Shown here piece by piece: positions 7,384 to 14,630 of a stretch of 25,253 nucleotides of DNA; position 1 is the stretch's first letter, and the number at the start of each line of letters is the position of its first letter. Source of the DNA: Nitrospiraceae bacterium (GTDB taxonomy: Bacteria > Nitrospirota > UBA9217); the NCBI GenBank assembly GCA_003454665.1, contig DMKB01000183.1, positions 260 through 25,512 on the forward strand. The letters are read 5' to 3'. Below the pieces are notes generated by a model. It ran no database searches, was not told where the DNA came from, and saw only the letters and a list, made by a program, of their open reading frames with translations. The position numbers and the translations under genes were made by a program.

Positions 7384-8151
7384 CTATTGATGCCTACGAA
7401 GGGGAAGCGTTTGGGTATAGGCCAGGATAGCTAGCTGCTGTTCGAGTGAAAGTGCGAGCATGGAGGGCATCTGTTCCCCCGGTTGTCCATACCGAATCTT
7501 ATGCAGTGTTTCCCATGGATTGCGGGTAGCGACGGTGCCGATGTATTCAGGATTCTTTGGGTCACCGCTAAAATTGAGTAATGTGCCGTCAGCACCGTGG
7601 CATCGTGCACATATGGTTTGAAAAAGTCGACCGCCTGATGCCTTATCTCCCTTCGCTTTTTTGCTCGCGCGATCAATGTACTTGTCCATGTCGACCTGCC
7701 CGTAGACGACAAAAGCAGCGATTGCCTGCAGGGCTCTCTGCGGGAGTCGATCGAACTGGTGGGACTTATTCCTGAGGATTGCCGTTACCCGTTTCTCGGG
7801 AGTCCCTGCTGCTACACGGATCCCCCGGATACCGGTGTAATGACCTCCTCTTCCATAGGCGCCCTTGCTCCCTTTATAATCCCAGCCATGGCATTCCTTG
7901 CAGCGCCACGTGGATGTCCCTCGTTTCTTGCCAATTTCAGGATACGATGGATGTATTGATGCAGGTTTGGCGATTCCCAACTCCTTCCACCACTTGTCAT
8001 AGAGCAGTCCTCCCGTGACGACTGTCTGCAAGCGTTCAGCTGGCAGAGTGTCGAGATTTTCAGAAACCGCAGTACTCGGGGTGAGCACGAACGCGGAGAT
8101 CAGAAGAAAGACGATAATCAACATGGTATAGCGAATGCCTGCAGACTTCAT
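7384..8151 (-). CDS. Exported dihaem cytochrome c
   Basis: A 255-residue periplasmic electron carrier. The ATG at 8151 has GGAGG six bases upstream. Residues 8-30 form the signal peptide or anchor. Two covalent haem sites are visible: CKECH (84-88) in an N-terminal domain and CARCH (181-185) in a C-terminal class-I-like cytochrome domain, followed by MPSML, where M228 is a likely axial ligand. In the first half, CHGWDYKGSKGAYG resembles the c-type domains found beside membrane oxidoreductases. It lies 144 bases downstream of the methyltransferase-like gene on the same strand, so the two probably share the promoter at 9503-9531. The donor and acceptor are unknown. Confidence 0.88.
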   Translation of the reverse strand: MKSAGIRYTMLIIVFLLISAFVLTPSTAVSENLDTLPAERLQTVVTGGLLYDKWWKELGIAKPASIHPSYPEIGKKRGTSTWRCKECHGWDYKGSKGAYGRGGHYTGIRGIRVAAGTPEKRVTAILRNKSHQFDRLPQRALQAIAAFVVYGQVDMDKYIDRASKKAKGDKASGGRLFQTICARCHGADGTLLNFSGDPKNPEYIGTVATRNPWETLHKIRYGQPGEQMPSMLALSLEQQLAILAYTQTLPLRRHQ

Positions 8152-8295
8152 ATCGAACCTCCCGTGGTTATGTTATTTTCCGTATTTTGTGGCCATAGGA
8201 AGACAGAAAAACGGATGCATGAAACATCAGCAATCAGGCCTGACTTCCTCTGGTCGCCGTGCCGCATTGAAAAGCATCGGTGACTGTCTCCGGTC

Positions 8296-9426
8296 TTAAA
8301 ATAGAGGCGTGGGAATGTCTCCCCAGCGTACATGGGGCGGCGGCGTTTCGACTCCGATGATTCGCCTAGTCTCGATATTAACCTTCGCCAGGATGATAGG
8401 GTCCCGGCCGTACGCTTTTTTCACGATATCCTTGCCTGTCATCGCAGGGGCGTGCGTCCGCGCCCTGGTAAAGAGCACTTTGTACAACCGTCGATCAAAG
8501 TCCGTCGACACATGATGCCCCCGATGGCCGCGGTGTCCTTTCTGCTCCACTTCCATCGGAAGATCAGGCAGCCTCCATTCGATCGGCACGACATAGACGA
8601 GAAAGCGGGCGGATTCAGCGGCATTGTTCAGCCGTGCTCGAACGGACTTGCTCTGTTTTGCCGTGTGAAATGCCGTGCGCAGCTCCGTATCGGTCAGCAA
8701 TGCGGGCGAGAGTACTGCCGTGTCATTCATATAAAGACTGGATAGGCAAGACAGCGAATAGTTGCGCAGCACCATGCCCAGACCGACAGCCATCGTGACG
8801 AGGACAATATAAAGAACCACGGAAACAGCAATTCTTTTCTTGCCGGCAAAGACCGGGAAGCGCTTGAATAACAGAGAGAGCTTCCTCGGAAAAAACATTC
8901 CCGTCTGTGCCTGGTACGAGAGGTACGGCTCGCCGTACTTTTCCACCATCCGTTCCTCCTCCCAGCGGGCCAAAAAGTAGTATAGGTAAAGCATGGTTAC
9001 GAACATGATGAGAACAAAAAAACGGGGCCAATGCAGAAGAGTACCGAGCCCCACAATGGCCAGCGCGAGGTATTGCGGATGGCGTATGGCGGCATACAGA
9101 CCTCCGGCAACCGCTCCGGTCCGCCGGACCTTTGTCCAATAGATCTGGACAAAGCCGACCATGAATAACGCAGCGCCAACGAGCACGAGGGGTTTACTCA
9201 GCTTGGGAAGTACATTGAGTATTGGACTGGAGGTCCGGGAAAAATGAGGAAGGAAGAAGCCCGTCATCCAAGCTGTGGCCGATGATGAGTGCAGCAGGTT
9301 CAACCAGTCGCCGTAGACAGAATAGTAGTAGAGCGCAAAAGGGCTGATCATGAACAAGATCTCGAAGACAATGATCACATAAAAAAACCATGCGGCGGGT
9401 ACAAGGGCTTTTTTCAGGTCTACCAT
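8296..9426 (-). CDS. Isoprenylcysteine-methyltransferase-like membrane protein with extra C-terminal domain
   Basis: A 376-residue membrane protein; the ATG at 9426 is preceded by GGGAG at six bases, and starting earlier would only add MIIQNRETA. About six hydrophobic segments occupy residues 10-30, 48-60, 80-97, 115-133, 136-153 and 198-220. The core RHPQYLAL (115-122), then RWEEERMVEKYGEPYLSYQ (154-172), is the SAM-binding signature of the ICMT/PEMT-type methyltransferase family. After the last helix comes a tail of about 155 residues (221-376) with no helix, a basic His-rich patch (GHRGHRGHH, 298-305) and a PPPHVRWGDIP end that I do not recognise. Followed on the same strand by a dihaem cytochrome c, which suggests a membrane redox or maturation role; this is inference. 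Confidence 0.75.
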   Translation of the reverse strand: MVDLKKALVPAAWFFYVIIVFEILFMISPFALYYYSVYGDWLNLLHSSSATAWMTGFFLPHFSRTSSPILNVLPKLSKPLVLVGAALFMVGFVQIYWTKVRRTGAVAGGLYAAIRHPQYLALAIVGLGTLLHWPRFFVLIMFVTMLYLYYFLARWEEERMVEKYGEPYLSYQAQTGMFFPRKLSLLFKRFPVFAGKKRIAVSVVLYIVLVTMAVGLGMVLRNYSLSCLSSLYMNDTAVLSPALLTDTELRTAFHTAKQSKSVRARLNNAAESARFLVYVVPIEWRLPDLPMEVEQKGHRGHRGHHVSTDFDRRLYKVLFTRARTHAPAMTGKDIVKKAYGRDPIILAKVNIETRRIIGVETPPPHVRWGDIPTPLF

Positions 9427-9502
9427 GGCAGTCTCCCTGTTTTGGATTATCACTCTGTAAAAAAGGATAAAAAAGTAAGAAGTTTAGACAACCGACGAAA
9501 TA

Positions 9503-9531
9503 ATTATGCATACATTTGATTTCATTGTCAA
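9503..9531 (-). promoter_or_regulatory. Sigma-70 promoter of the methyltransferase-like/cytochrome pair
   Basis: On the minus strand TTGACA (complement of 9526-9531), a 17-base spacer and CATAAT (9503-9508) predict a start near 9496, about 70 bases before the ATG at 9426. Confidence 0.8.
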
Positions 9532-9625
9532 GCATGAGTAAGAGCGTTCAGCCAGGATGCGTCCTAACTGATCCTGTGTAACGGATCGTGGCGGGGATGT
9601 TTGATATATTCTGACAGGCGAACGA

Positions 9626-9684
9626 TGAGGGATGGAGGAAAGCAGACTAGGCTACGAGGGGGCAGGGGGGCATAGTTATGCACC
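9626..9684. repeat. Purine-rich AGCAGACTAGG/CGAGGGG repeat, copy 1
   Basis: The plus strand reads GGATGGAGGAAAGCAGACTAGG, then CTACGAGGGGGCA and CATAGTTATGCACC. The same ordered words occur at 11941-12012 and twice at 13632-13775, always in the same orientation and in spacers downstream of minus-strand genes. Confidence 0.6.
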
Positions 9685-9742
9685 GTATGATCCAACGACG
9701 CCGAAGTTCTCGCGGCTCCCTGCTTGATTCGGCGATGGTGTA

Positions 9743-10720
9743 TCACGCATTCGCTGCATACAGCATTTCGAAGACCGACATGCCTTTTTCCAGGGCCTGA
9801 GCATCCTCGGTGATGGTCTTTCGTATTCCCGTCAGAATTTCTTCTATACCCGAAGCTTCCGGGGTCTCGTATTTTCCGTCCTTCATGTCGAGCTCATGAA
9901 CGATATCGGCGATTTTTTTGAGGGCCTGGTCCGACAGGCCAAAGGTTTTGACGAGCACCTCAAAGGTGCAGAGATCGCCCTGGTGAGTGAACTCACCACC
10001 CCGGATGTCGAAAGCAACATGCTGCGGAGTGAGCTTTTTCGCGTCATGATCTTCGGTGAACGTAAATTTCGCATTCTTGTCTATAAACTTCCGTATCAGC
10101 CATGCTGAGGCCATTCTGTCGATGAACGGCCTTGTGCGGGTGACCCATATCTTCCCTTGATACTCTTCGACCCGTCGGGACGTTATCGAAGGAGACGGGC
10201 ACTCCTTTTTGTCACGGCCCATACGCTTCAGAGCGCCTTCAACGGCGCCCATCTTCTCCTTCATTTTTTTGCCCACCTCTGATGAAAAAAAATCGATCCT
10301 GGTGACTGCGTGAAGATCCCGGGCGAGGCGATGGAACTGCTCTTCAATCTGTTTGGATCCCCGGGTTCCGCTCCCTTTTGTTACACTGTTCACCTTGCGT
10401 TCAAGCGTATCAAGCTTTTTATCGATATCCCGGTAGTCATTCTCCCGCTGTTTGGAGAAGAGCCTCTTGAGGTCCCCGTCGTCCATGGGCTCTATATTCT
10501 GCGTCTGAACGAACGTACCGTCACCACCCATGGCGTCAACTTCCTGGGTCAGCCATTCAAAAAACTCATAGTGTTCCTCTGAGAAGGGGAGGAGGTAGAC
10601 CGTGTTCTTCAACTGGACCGCGCCGGCCTTTGCCAGCCTTCGCCAGATCTTAATCCTGTTGTTCACCGGTTTTGACGGCACGGTATAGAAAAACATTAGC
10701 CATGCATGACCTGATGTCAA
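9743..10720 (-). CDS. chrB: ChrB-like chromate-resistance regulatory protein
   Basis: A 325-residue protein with the two-part ChrB layout. The N-terminal domain (HAWLMFFYTVPSKPVNNRIKIWRRLAKAGAVQLKNTVYLLP, about residues 5-45) resembles the ChrB N-terminal winged-helix-like region. A charged coiled linker occupies about 80-185. The C-terminal ChrB domain (about 190-320) contains WVTRTRPFIDRMASAWLIRKFID and DIRGGEFTHQGDLCTFEVLV. In known systems ChrB senses chromate and controls the efflux pump ChrA; no chrA is in this window. The start is TTG at 10720: AGGGAGGT lies eight bases upstream, and the conserved HAWL block precedes the first ATG. It probably forms an operon with the small acidic protein 89 bases upstream. 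The linker is long, so the exact role could differ from classical ChrB. Confidence 0.85.
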   Translation of the reverse strand: MTSGHAWLMFFYTVPSKPVNNRIKIWRRLAKAGAVQLKNTVYLLPFSEEHYEFFEWLTQEVDAMGGDGTFVQTQNIEPMDDGDLKRLFSKQRENDYRDIDKKLDTLERKVNSVTKGSGTRGSKQIEEQFHRLARDLHAVTRIDFFSSEVGKKMKEKMGAVEGALKRMGRDKKECPSPSITSRRVEEYQGKIWVTRTRPFIDRMASAWLIRKFIDKNAKFTFTEDHDAKKLTPQHVAFDIRGGEFTHQGDLCTFEVLVKTFGLSDQALKKIADIVHELDMKDGKYETPEASGIEEILTGIRKTITEDAQALEKGMSVFEMLYAANA

Positions 10721-10809
10721 AATCCCGGACCTCCCTAGTTCTTTAAATCAGCGATTGCGAGAACCTTTCTTCAGAGAATACCTTGGAACGAAAACATCGT
10801 GGCGCCTCT

Positions 10810-11085
10810 TCATGATGCCTCTTCGTAGCAGACCTCGCCGTACTGGCAATCATCGGGCTGAAGGGGATGCTCCTTGATATATTTGAGATTCCGTTTCCGC
10901 TTCTGCTGCTCCTCAAGGATCTCCCGTGCATCTTCGAAATCACCTGCTTCCGCAAAGGCTACTGCCGCGAGATTGCCCTCGCTCGTTGATGGTTTCGCGG
11001 CATATCCGGCTGCCCCGATTCCTTCTCCCTCGGCCAGAGCAACGTCTGCAAAAGCGTCTTCTATTTTTTCTATCAGTCTTTTCAT
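10810..11085 (-). CDS. Small acidic protein of unknown function
   Basis: A 91-residue, strongly charged soluble protein (MKRLIEKIEDAFADVALAEGEG...). The ATG at 11085 has a full AGGAGGTG five bases upstream; the longer frame to 11109 lacks this. The first 20 residues are an amphipathic helix, residues 45-72 (FAEAGDFEDAREILEEQQKRKRNLKYI) another, and the end carries two cysteines (DCQYGEVCYEEAS). I do not recognise the family. It is the first gene after the promoter at 11128-11156, with chrB following 89 bases downstream on the same strand, so co-expression with ChrB is likely. Confidence 0.75.
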   Translation of the reverse strand: MKRLIEKIEDAFADVALAEGEGIGAAGYAAKPSTSEGNLAAVAFAEAGDFEDAREILEEQQKRKRNLKYIKEHPLQPDDCQYGEVCYEEAS

Positions 11086-11127
11086 GAGACACCTCCTGGA
11101 TATCAACATAATGTATCATCTGTTACA

Positions 11128-11156
11128 ATAATAACAACCGTTACTAATGATGTCAA
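11128..11156 (-). promoter_or_regulatory. Sigma-70 promoter of the small acidic protein/chrB operon
   Basis: On the minus strand TTGACA (complement of 11151-11156), a 17-base spacer and TATTAT (11128-11133) are near consensus and predict a start near 11121, about 36 bases before the ATG at 11085. The spacer includes GTAACGGTTGTTATTATTGTAAC, in which GTAAC and GTTAT/GTAAC half-sites could be an operator. Confidence 0.82.
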
Positions 11157-11307
11157 GGGCAAAATTCCTAGAAAAACATGATTATACGACTTTAGGGCAG
11201 ATTATCATAACTGCCTTCTCATGAGTGAAATATATCTATCATTAGAGCAGCGCCGGCACGTCGGACAGGCAGCCCCATACCAGACGGAACATACGGAAAA
11301 AGTAGAA

Positions 11308-11336
11308 TTGTTATTTCCCGAAGAATTCGATAAAAT
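11308..11336 (+). promoter_or_regulatory. Promoter of the dioxygenase-like gene, possibly giving a leaderless transcript
   Basis: TTGTTA (11308-11313), a 17-base spacer and TAAAAT (11331-11336) predict transcription starting at about 11343, which is the A of the start codon. No Shine-Dalgarno sequence precedes the ATG, which fits leaderless translation. Confidence 0.45.
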
Positions 11337-11342
11337 AATAAC

Positions 11343-11816
11343 ATGAAGAATATCGTCTCATGGCTCATACCGATCTCTCTGGGTGCTGCATTCGTGACGT
11401 CCCTTGCAACGGCTTCTTCCCCAGGGGGCAAGATCTGCCTGCCTACACCCCCGGATATGCTCGGCCCGTTCTACACATCCGGCGCCCCTCTGCGTTCGAG
11501 CGTGGGGAAGGGATATGTGCTGGCCGGCACGGTCCGGTCTTCTGCGGCCTGTTTTCCCATCACGAAGGCACGCATTGAGTTCTGGCTCACCGGTCCCGAC
11601 GGACAGTACGGTGATGATTATCGGGCAACGATGTTCTCGGATACATCCGGCACGTACCGCTTCTGGAGCAATTCTCCAAAGCCCTACTTCGGACGCCCGC
11701 CGCACATCCATATCCGCGTCACAGTAGACGGATACCGCACCCTGGTTACGCAGCATTACCCAGAACCGGGCACTTCAAAGGCCGAATTCGACCTCGTCCT
11801 GACCCCTGAGAAATAA
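11343..11816 (+). CDS. Secreted intradiol ring-cleavage dioxygenase-like protein
   Basis: A 157-residue exported protein with the beta-sandwich signature of intradiol (protocatechuate/catechol) dioxygenases. Residues 1-24 are a Sec signal peptide (cleavage near ATA/SS). The mature domain has DMLGPFYTSGAPLR (38-51) and the likely non-haem iron(III) ligands Y93 (GDDYRA), Y115 (PKPYFG), H121 and H123 (RPPHIHIRV). The family opens catechol rings with O2 to cis,cis-muconates; extracytoplasmic single-domain members of this kind are known but their natural substrates are usually undetermined. At 157 residues it is shorter than cytoplasmic PcaGH or CatA chains and lacks a dimerisation arm. It stands alone; no aromatic catabolic genes are adjacent. 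Confidence 0.85.
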   Translation: MKNIVSWLIPISLGAAFVTSLATASSPGGKICLPTPPDMLGPFYTSGAPLRSSVGKGYVLAGTVRSSAACFPITKARIEFWLTGPDGQYGDDYRATMFSDTSGTYRFWSNSPKPYFGRPPHIHIRVTVDGYRTLVTQHYPEPGTSKAEFDLVLTPEK

Positions 11817-11882
11817 GCTTTTCTTGTCCGCAAGCCAATTCCGATCTGAATGGGTGCACGTCTATTTCTCGTATCCACGTTC

Positions 11883-11915
11883 ACCCCGTTAGGGTATCAT
11901 TGACCCTAATGGGGT
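11883..11915. other. 13-bp stem-loop after the dioxygenase gene
   Basis: ACCCCGTTAGGGT (11883-11895) and ACCCTAATGGGGT (11903-11915) pair around a seven-base loop with one mismatch. It lies 66 bases beyond the dioxygenase stop and could act as a transcription terminator or RNA-stabilising hairpin between convergent genes, but there is no T-tract on either side. Confidence 0.5.
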
Positions 11916-11940
11916 AAATCTGCGGCCGATTTCTTTGGGC

Positions 11941-12012
11941 GAAGGATGGGGGCGGAGGAAGGCAGACTCGGGGAATGGGAGGCGAGGGGACAGGGTGACA
12001 TAATTACTCACC
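11941..12012. repeat. Purine-rich GGCAGACTCGGGG repeat, copy 2
   Basis: Same family as 9626-9684: GGAGGAAGGCAGACTCGGG, GAGGCGAGGGGACAGGG, then GACATAATTACTCACCGGG. Its right end overlaps the last codons of the minus-strand gene ending at 12004 and appears to provide that gene's stop codon. Confidence 0.6.
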
Positions 12013-12921
12013 GGGTGCAACAATGTCCCCCTGCGGGTTCCTTGACTGCGGTAATCGCTCAAGCGGGATGTATTCTTTTGCAAAGTGTATTGCGTGGTAC
12101 ACGGCGATTATCTTCGCGAAAAGGAACACTACACCGAGCACGAGGGGGATCATCTGGCGCCTGGCCGGATCAACCGCTTCGAAGAAGGTGACACGATGAG
12201 AAAAAACAAAAAGGCCAACAAGGATGATTTCTCCCAAAGCGCCCAGGATACCGAGGAATGGATGGCGGGTATAAAAATACCCACCACCCGGCAGAAGGAT
12301 CGAGAAGAATGCTGCCGCGCCTGTGCGCTTGAACCCGAGGCCGCATTTCGAACACTTGGACACTTTTGATTCAAGAGGAAACGCACACTTGGGGCAGAGG
12401 TGATGACGCATCCGGAACAGCGTTGTTCTTTCTCCGCCCAGCTGAAGCTCAGGAATGATCGCCTTCAATTTCTTGCTCTCATTAAGAGAGCGAAACGTTT
12501 CCTTTTTGCCATTCTTATACTTTACGGTAAATCGCCTTCGAAACAGGGAGGCCAGGGTGATCGATTCCACATCGTCAAAGCGGATCTGTGCCACTGAGTG
12601 ACGCGGGGAGAAGTTCACTCTTGAAGGAAAGTGGAGGATCCTCCTGTTCGTAACGACCAGGACACAGCGCTTCAGAAAAAAGGTGGTCCATCCGCTCGTG
12701 ACCTGCTCAACGAGTGACGTCGGGGAGCATCCCCGCATGGCAAGAAGAATTTCCTCACCCAACTCGAGGAATTGCTTCAACACGGTTTCATATTTCTCCA
12801 GCATCTTTCGCTGCCGTTTTTCGATCTTTTCATTATACAATCCCTTGGGCGTGGTGAACGCAGTCTCCTGGCTGATCGGCAGACCGAGTGCTTCCACGTC
12901 CGGGAGCGTGTACTCCTTCAT
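12004..12921 (-). CDS. PH-like domain / zinc-ribbon membrane protein, unknown function
   Basis: A 305-residue protein. CGGAGGTGAA directly precedes the ATG at 12921. Residues 30-60 form a charged coiled-coil-like helix. Residues about 78-160 look like a bacterial PH (GRAM-like) domain: FFLKRCVLVVTNRRILHFP is the recurrent strand pair, followed by IRFDDVESI and a FTVKYKNGKKETF strand. A four-cysteine zinc ribbon follows (C176-x2-C179...C190-x2-C193). Three hydrophobic segments lie at about 203-222, 225-245 and 258-280. This order suggests a membrane-tethered, cytoplasmic lipid- or protein-binding sensor, but no catalytic motif is visible. It sits 28 bases downstream of the NADase-type glycan-binding gene on the same strand, so the two are likely cotranscribed. 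The last codons overlap a dispersed repeat. Confidence 0.75.
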   Translation of the reverse strand: MKEYTLPDVEALGLPISQETAFTTPKGLYNEKIEKRQRKMLEKYETVLKQFLELGEEILLAMRGCSPTSLVEQVTSGWTTFFLKRCVLVVTNRRILHFPSRVNFSPRHSVAQIRFDDVESITLASLFRRRFTVKYKNGKKETFRSLNESKKLKAIIPELQLGGERTTLFRMRHHLCPKCAFPLESKVSKCSKCGLGFKRTGAAAFFSILLPGGGYFYTRHPFLGILGALGEIILVGLFVFSHRVTFFEAVDPARRQMIPLVLGVVFLFAKIIAVYHAIHFAKEYIPLERLPQSRNPQGDIVAPGE

Positions 12922-12949
12922 TTCACCTCCGAAAAGATGTGATATTCAT

Positions 12950-13573
12950 TTAATGAACGCCGACTCCATCGAATAATAATTCCGTTATGGCAGTATCCTT
13001 GTATTTATCACCCTTGTATACGTCAAGTATCTCGAACTTCAAGATAGTTATTTTTTTCGGCTCAAGCATAATAACGGGAAAATTAGCCGACTGTATTTGA
13101 AGCGTGTCCTGCAATTCAAAGACGGCATACGGTTTTTCATTGACATACATCTTGAGCCTTTTTACTCTTGAATTTGCCTTCCATACCGCCTTGCTTTTCC
13201 TGTACCCATTCACCATCAGCAGTGCATTCACGCCCAGACCGGGAGATTCTCGTTTCGTAAGGTCAAAACCATACTCCACGTATTCACCGGTGCCGTAATC
13301 GGGCTTACCTTCCACCCAAGCAGTCGTGATATCAAAATCATGGGCCTTGTCAGCAGAGTAGTCTATGCCTTTATGGCTCGGAAGGGTGGAAGATGCCCTT
13401 TTGGTCGAAACGAAACCACCACAATACCAGCTGCAACCGGGAAATACTTCATTGCCCGAAAGAACAGCCTCATCCTCATCCATGACCTTCGCGGTGTAAA
13501 CAGGCACCTCGGCAAGCACGTTCGAGCACATCATAAAGCCAATCGTGACCAGCATCGGCAGCGATCTGTTCAT
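12950..13573 (-). CDS. Secreted protein with NADase-type glycan-binding domain
   Basis: A 207-residue exported protein. The ATG at 13573 has GGAGG seven bases upstream. Residues 1-21 are a signal peptide ending VLA. A cysteine pair (C47, C51 in PGCSWYCGG) may form a disulfide. From about residue 70 the sequence is discoidin-like: AHDFDITTAWVEGKPDYGTG, then VNGYRKSKAVWKANSRVKRL (residues about 122-141) and IKxFEILDVYKG-like strands, matching the NADase-type glycan-binding (translocation) domain as I remember it. In that family the domain binds surface carbohydrate and is often attached to other exported domains; here it stands alone. It is the first gene after the promoter at 13604-13632 and precedes the PH/zinc-ribbon membrane protein. 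Confidence 0.75.
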   Translation of the reverse strand: MNRSLPMLVTIGFMMCSNVLAEVPVYTAKVMDEDEAVLSGNEVFPGCSWYCGGFVSTKRASSTLPSHKGIDYSADKAHDFDITTAWVEGKPDYGTGEYVEYGFDLTKRESPGLGVNALLMVNGYRKSKAVWKANSRVKRLKMYVNEKPYAVFELQDTLQIQSANFPVIMLEPKKITILKFEILDVYKGDKYKDTAITELLFDGVGVH

Positions 13574-13603
13574 TCATCATCCTCCAAATAATTGTATGAC
13601 GTA

Positions 13604-13632
13604 AGTATAGAAAGAATACCTTTGGCTGTCAA
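13604..13632 (-). promoter_or_regulatory. Sigma-70 promoter of the glycan-binding/PH protein operon
   Basis: On the minus strand TTGACA (complement of 13627-13632), a 17-base spacer and TATACT (13604-13609) predict a start near 13597, about 25 bases before the ATG at 13573. Confidence 0.85.
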
Positions 13633-13775
13633 GGTCGAGGCGGGTAAGGGGGAATGGAAGGCAGACTAGGTGACTAGGAGACGAGGGGACGATGAATGAC
13701 AGACTCGGGGAATGAGAGATGGGGGAATGGAAGGCAGAGAAGGCGACTAGGAGACGAGGGGACAAGGGGACTAGT
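13632..13775. repeat. Purine-rich repeat, tandem copies 3 and 4
   Basis: The words GGAATGGAAGGCAGACTAGG, GACTAGGAGACGAGGGGAC and GACAGACTCGGGGAATGAG occur twice in tandem (first unit about 13645-13692, second about 13722-13765), joined by a partial unit. This is the longest and best-preserved member of the family also seen at 9626 and 11941. Confidence 0.7.
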
Positions 13776-13883
13776 AGGATGTTCCTGAAGCTCTCTAAGT
13801 TTGCCCCTGTGGTCCCTACAGTCCCCCATGGTACGCCCTACCGTTCAAACAATCGCCTGTCCGCTACGCGATTCTCATGCCGC

Positions 13884-14297
13884 CTATTTTTCACGATAAA
13901 TCAGCCCGACGGCAATACCCGATGCGGTTATCACCACCATGCCGGCAAGGAACCAGGCGAAGGCCAGGATGCCCGGTATCGGCAGGACAGCGTACCAGCT
14001 CAGGCTCTGCATTGGTGACAGCATGAGCCCCATAAGCACACCGTACCGCAAACCCTGTCCCAGCCCGCTCTTGCCTGTCTCGTGACCCTTGGTGTAGATG
14101 AAAGCAAAAAAAGGAGCAAAAATGAGGTACCCCAGCCAGCTGAGCCACATAAGGCCCATCATCTCTGCCTGCGGTCGCCAGACCTGTGCAGTCTTCAAGT
14201 AGAGGCCTTGCAGCAGCATTCCGTGAATGATCATTTCGAGGACGAAAAAAACCACAACTACTGCCAGACTTGCGAGTAACCACCTTTTTGTGTTCAT
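13884..14297 (-). CDS. Small four-helix integral membrane protein
   Basis: A 137-residue protein of unknown function. The ATG at 14297 has AAAGGAGG eight bases upstream. Hydrophobic helices lie at about residues 7-25, 48-68, 83-103 and 108-134, with a short basic end (YREK). HGMLLQGLYLKTAQVWRP (25-42), between helices 1 and 2, looks like a conserved periplasmic loop of a DUF-type membrane family often found in Proteobacteria, but I cannot name it. The gene stands alone. Confidence 0.7.
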   Translation of the reverse strand: MNTKRWLLASLAVVVVFFVLEMIIHGMLLQGLYLKTAQVWRPQAEMMGLMWLSWLGYLIFAPFFAFIYTKGHETGKSGLGQGLRYGVLMGLMLSPMQSLSWYAVLPIPGILAFAWFLAGMVVITASGIAVGLIYREK

Positions 14298-14630
14298 ACC
14301 GATTGCCTCCTTTAAACGATTTTTTTTACGCTGCCCCGTTTAGGCAAGCGGTACAAGTATATCATTGACGATGCGGCGGAACAATAAAAAAAGATCAAAT
14401 CATGCCAAAATAGAAATGTCCTGCCTTTACCAGAGTAGAAATGTCTGGTTTTTATCTGTGATTTCTGTACGGGGCTAGAAAACTCAGGCCTGGCTCACGG
14501 CAATGTGTGCTACCTGAGCTATGACGCGGATCGTGGCGACAATGTCCGAATGTCATTAACGGGTGAGCGATTGCAGATTCACTCATGATGCCAATACACA
14601 TATTCTTTTCATTCATGTTGCTGCAAATCG
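14298..14630. other. Gene-free stretch with possible insertion-sequence remnants
   Basis: This 333-base gap holds a direct repeat TAGAAATGTC (14411-14420 and 14436-14445, 25 bases apart) and one of three degenerate GGATCGTGGCG motifs (14527-14570). Spaced terminal repeats of this kind occur at the ends of some insertion sequences, so this may be a decayed IS end; no transposase remains. No gene is seen. Confidence 0.4.

Larger units (their letters stand above)
9427..9742. other. Spacer with promoter and purine-rich repeat
   Basis: This 316-base gap lies between chrB and the methyltransferase-like gene. It contains the promoter at 9503-9531, a degenerate GGATCGTGGCG motif at 9582-9625 and a copy of the purine-rich repeat at about 9626-9684. 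No gene is seen. Confidence 0.6.
13574..13883. other. Repeat-filled spacer
   Basis: This 310-base gap carries the promoter at 13604-13632 next to the glycan-binding gene; the rest is the purine-rich repeat and a C-rich stretch (about 13800-13860) downstream of the membrane protein gene ending at 13884. No gene is seen. Confidence 0.6.

Noticed and set aside
8148..8333. 61-codon frame between the cytochrome and methyltransferase-like genes
   Set aside because: It overlaps both neighbours' ends, has no ribosome site and has no protein-like pattern.
13632..13775. CRISPR array
   Set aside because: The units are imperfect, the spacing is irregular and the intervening sequence is itself repetitive; no cas genes are present.
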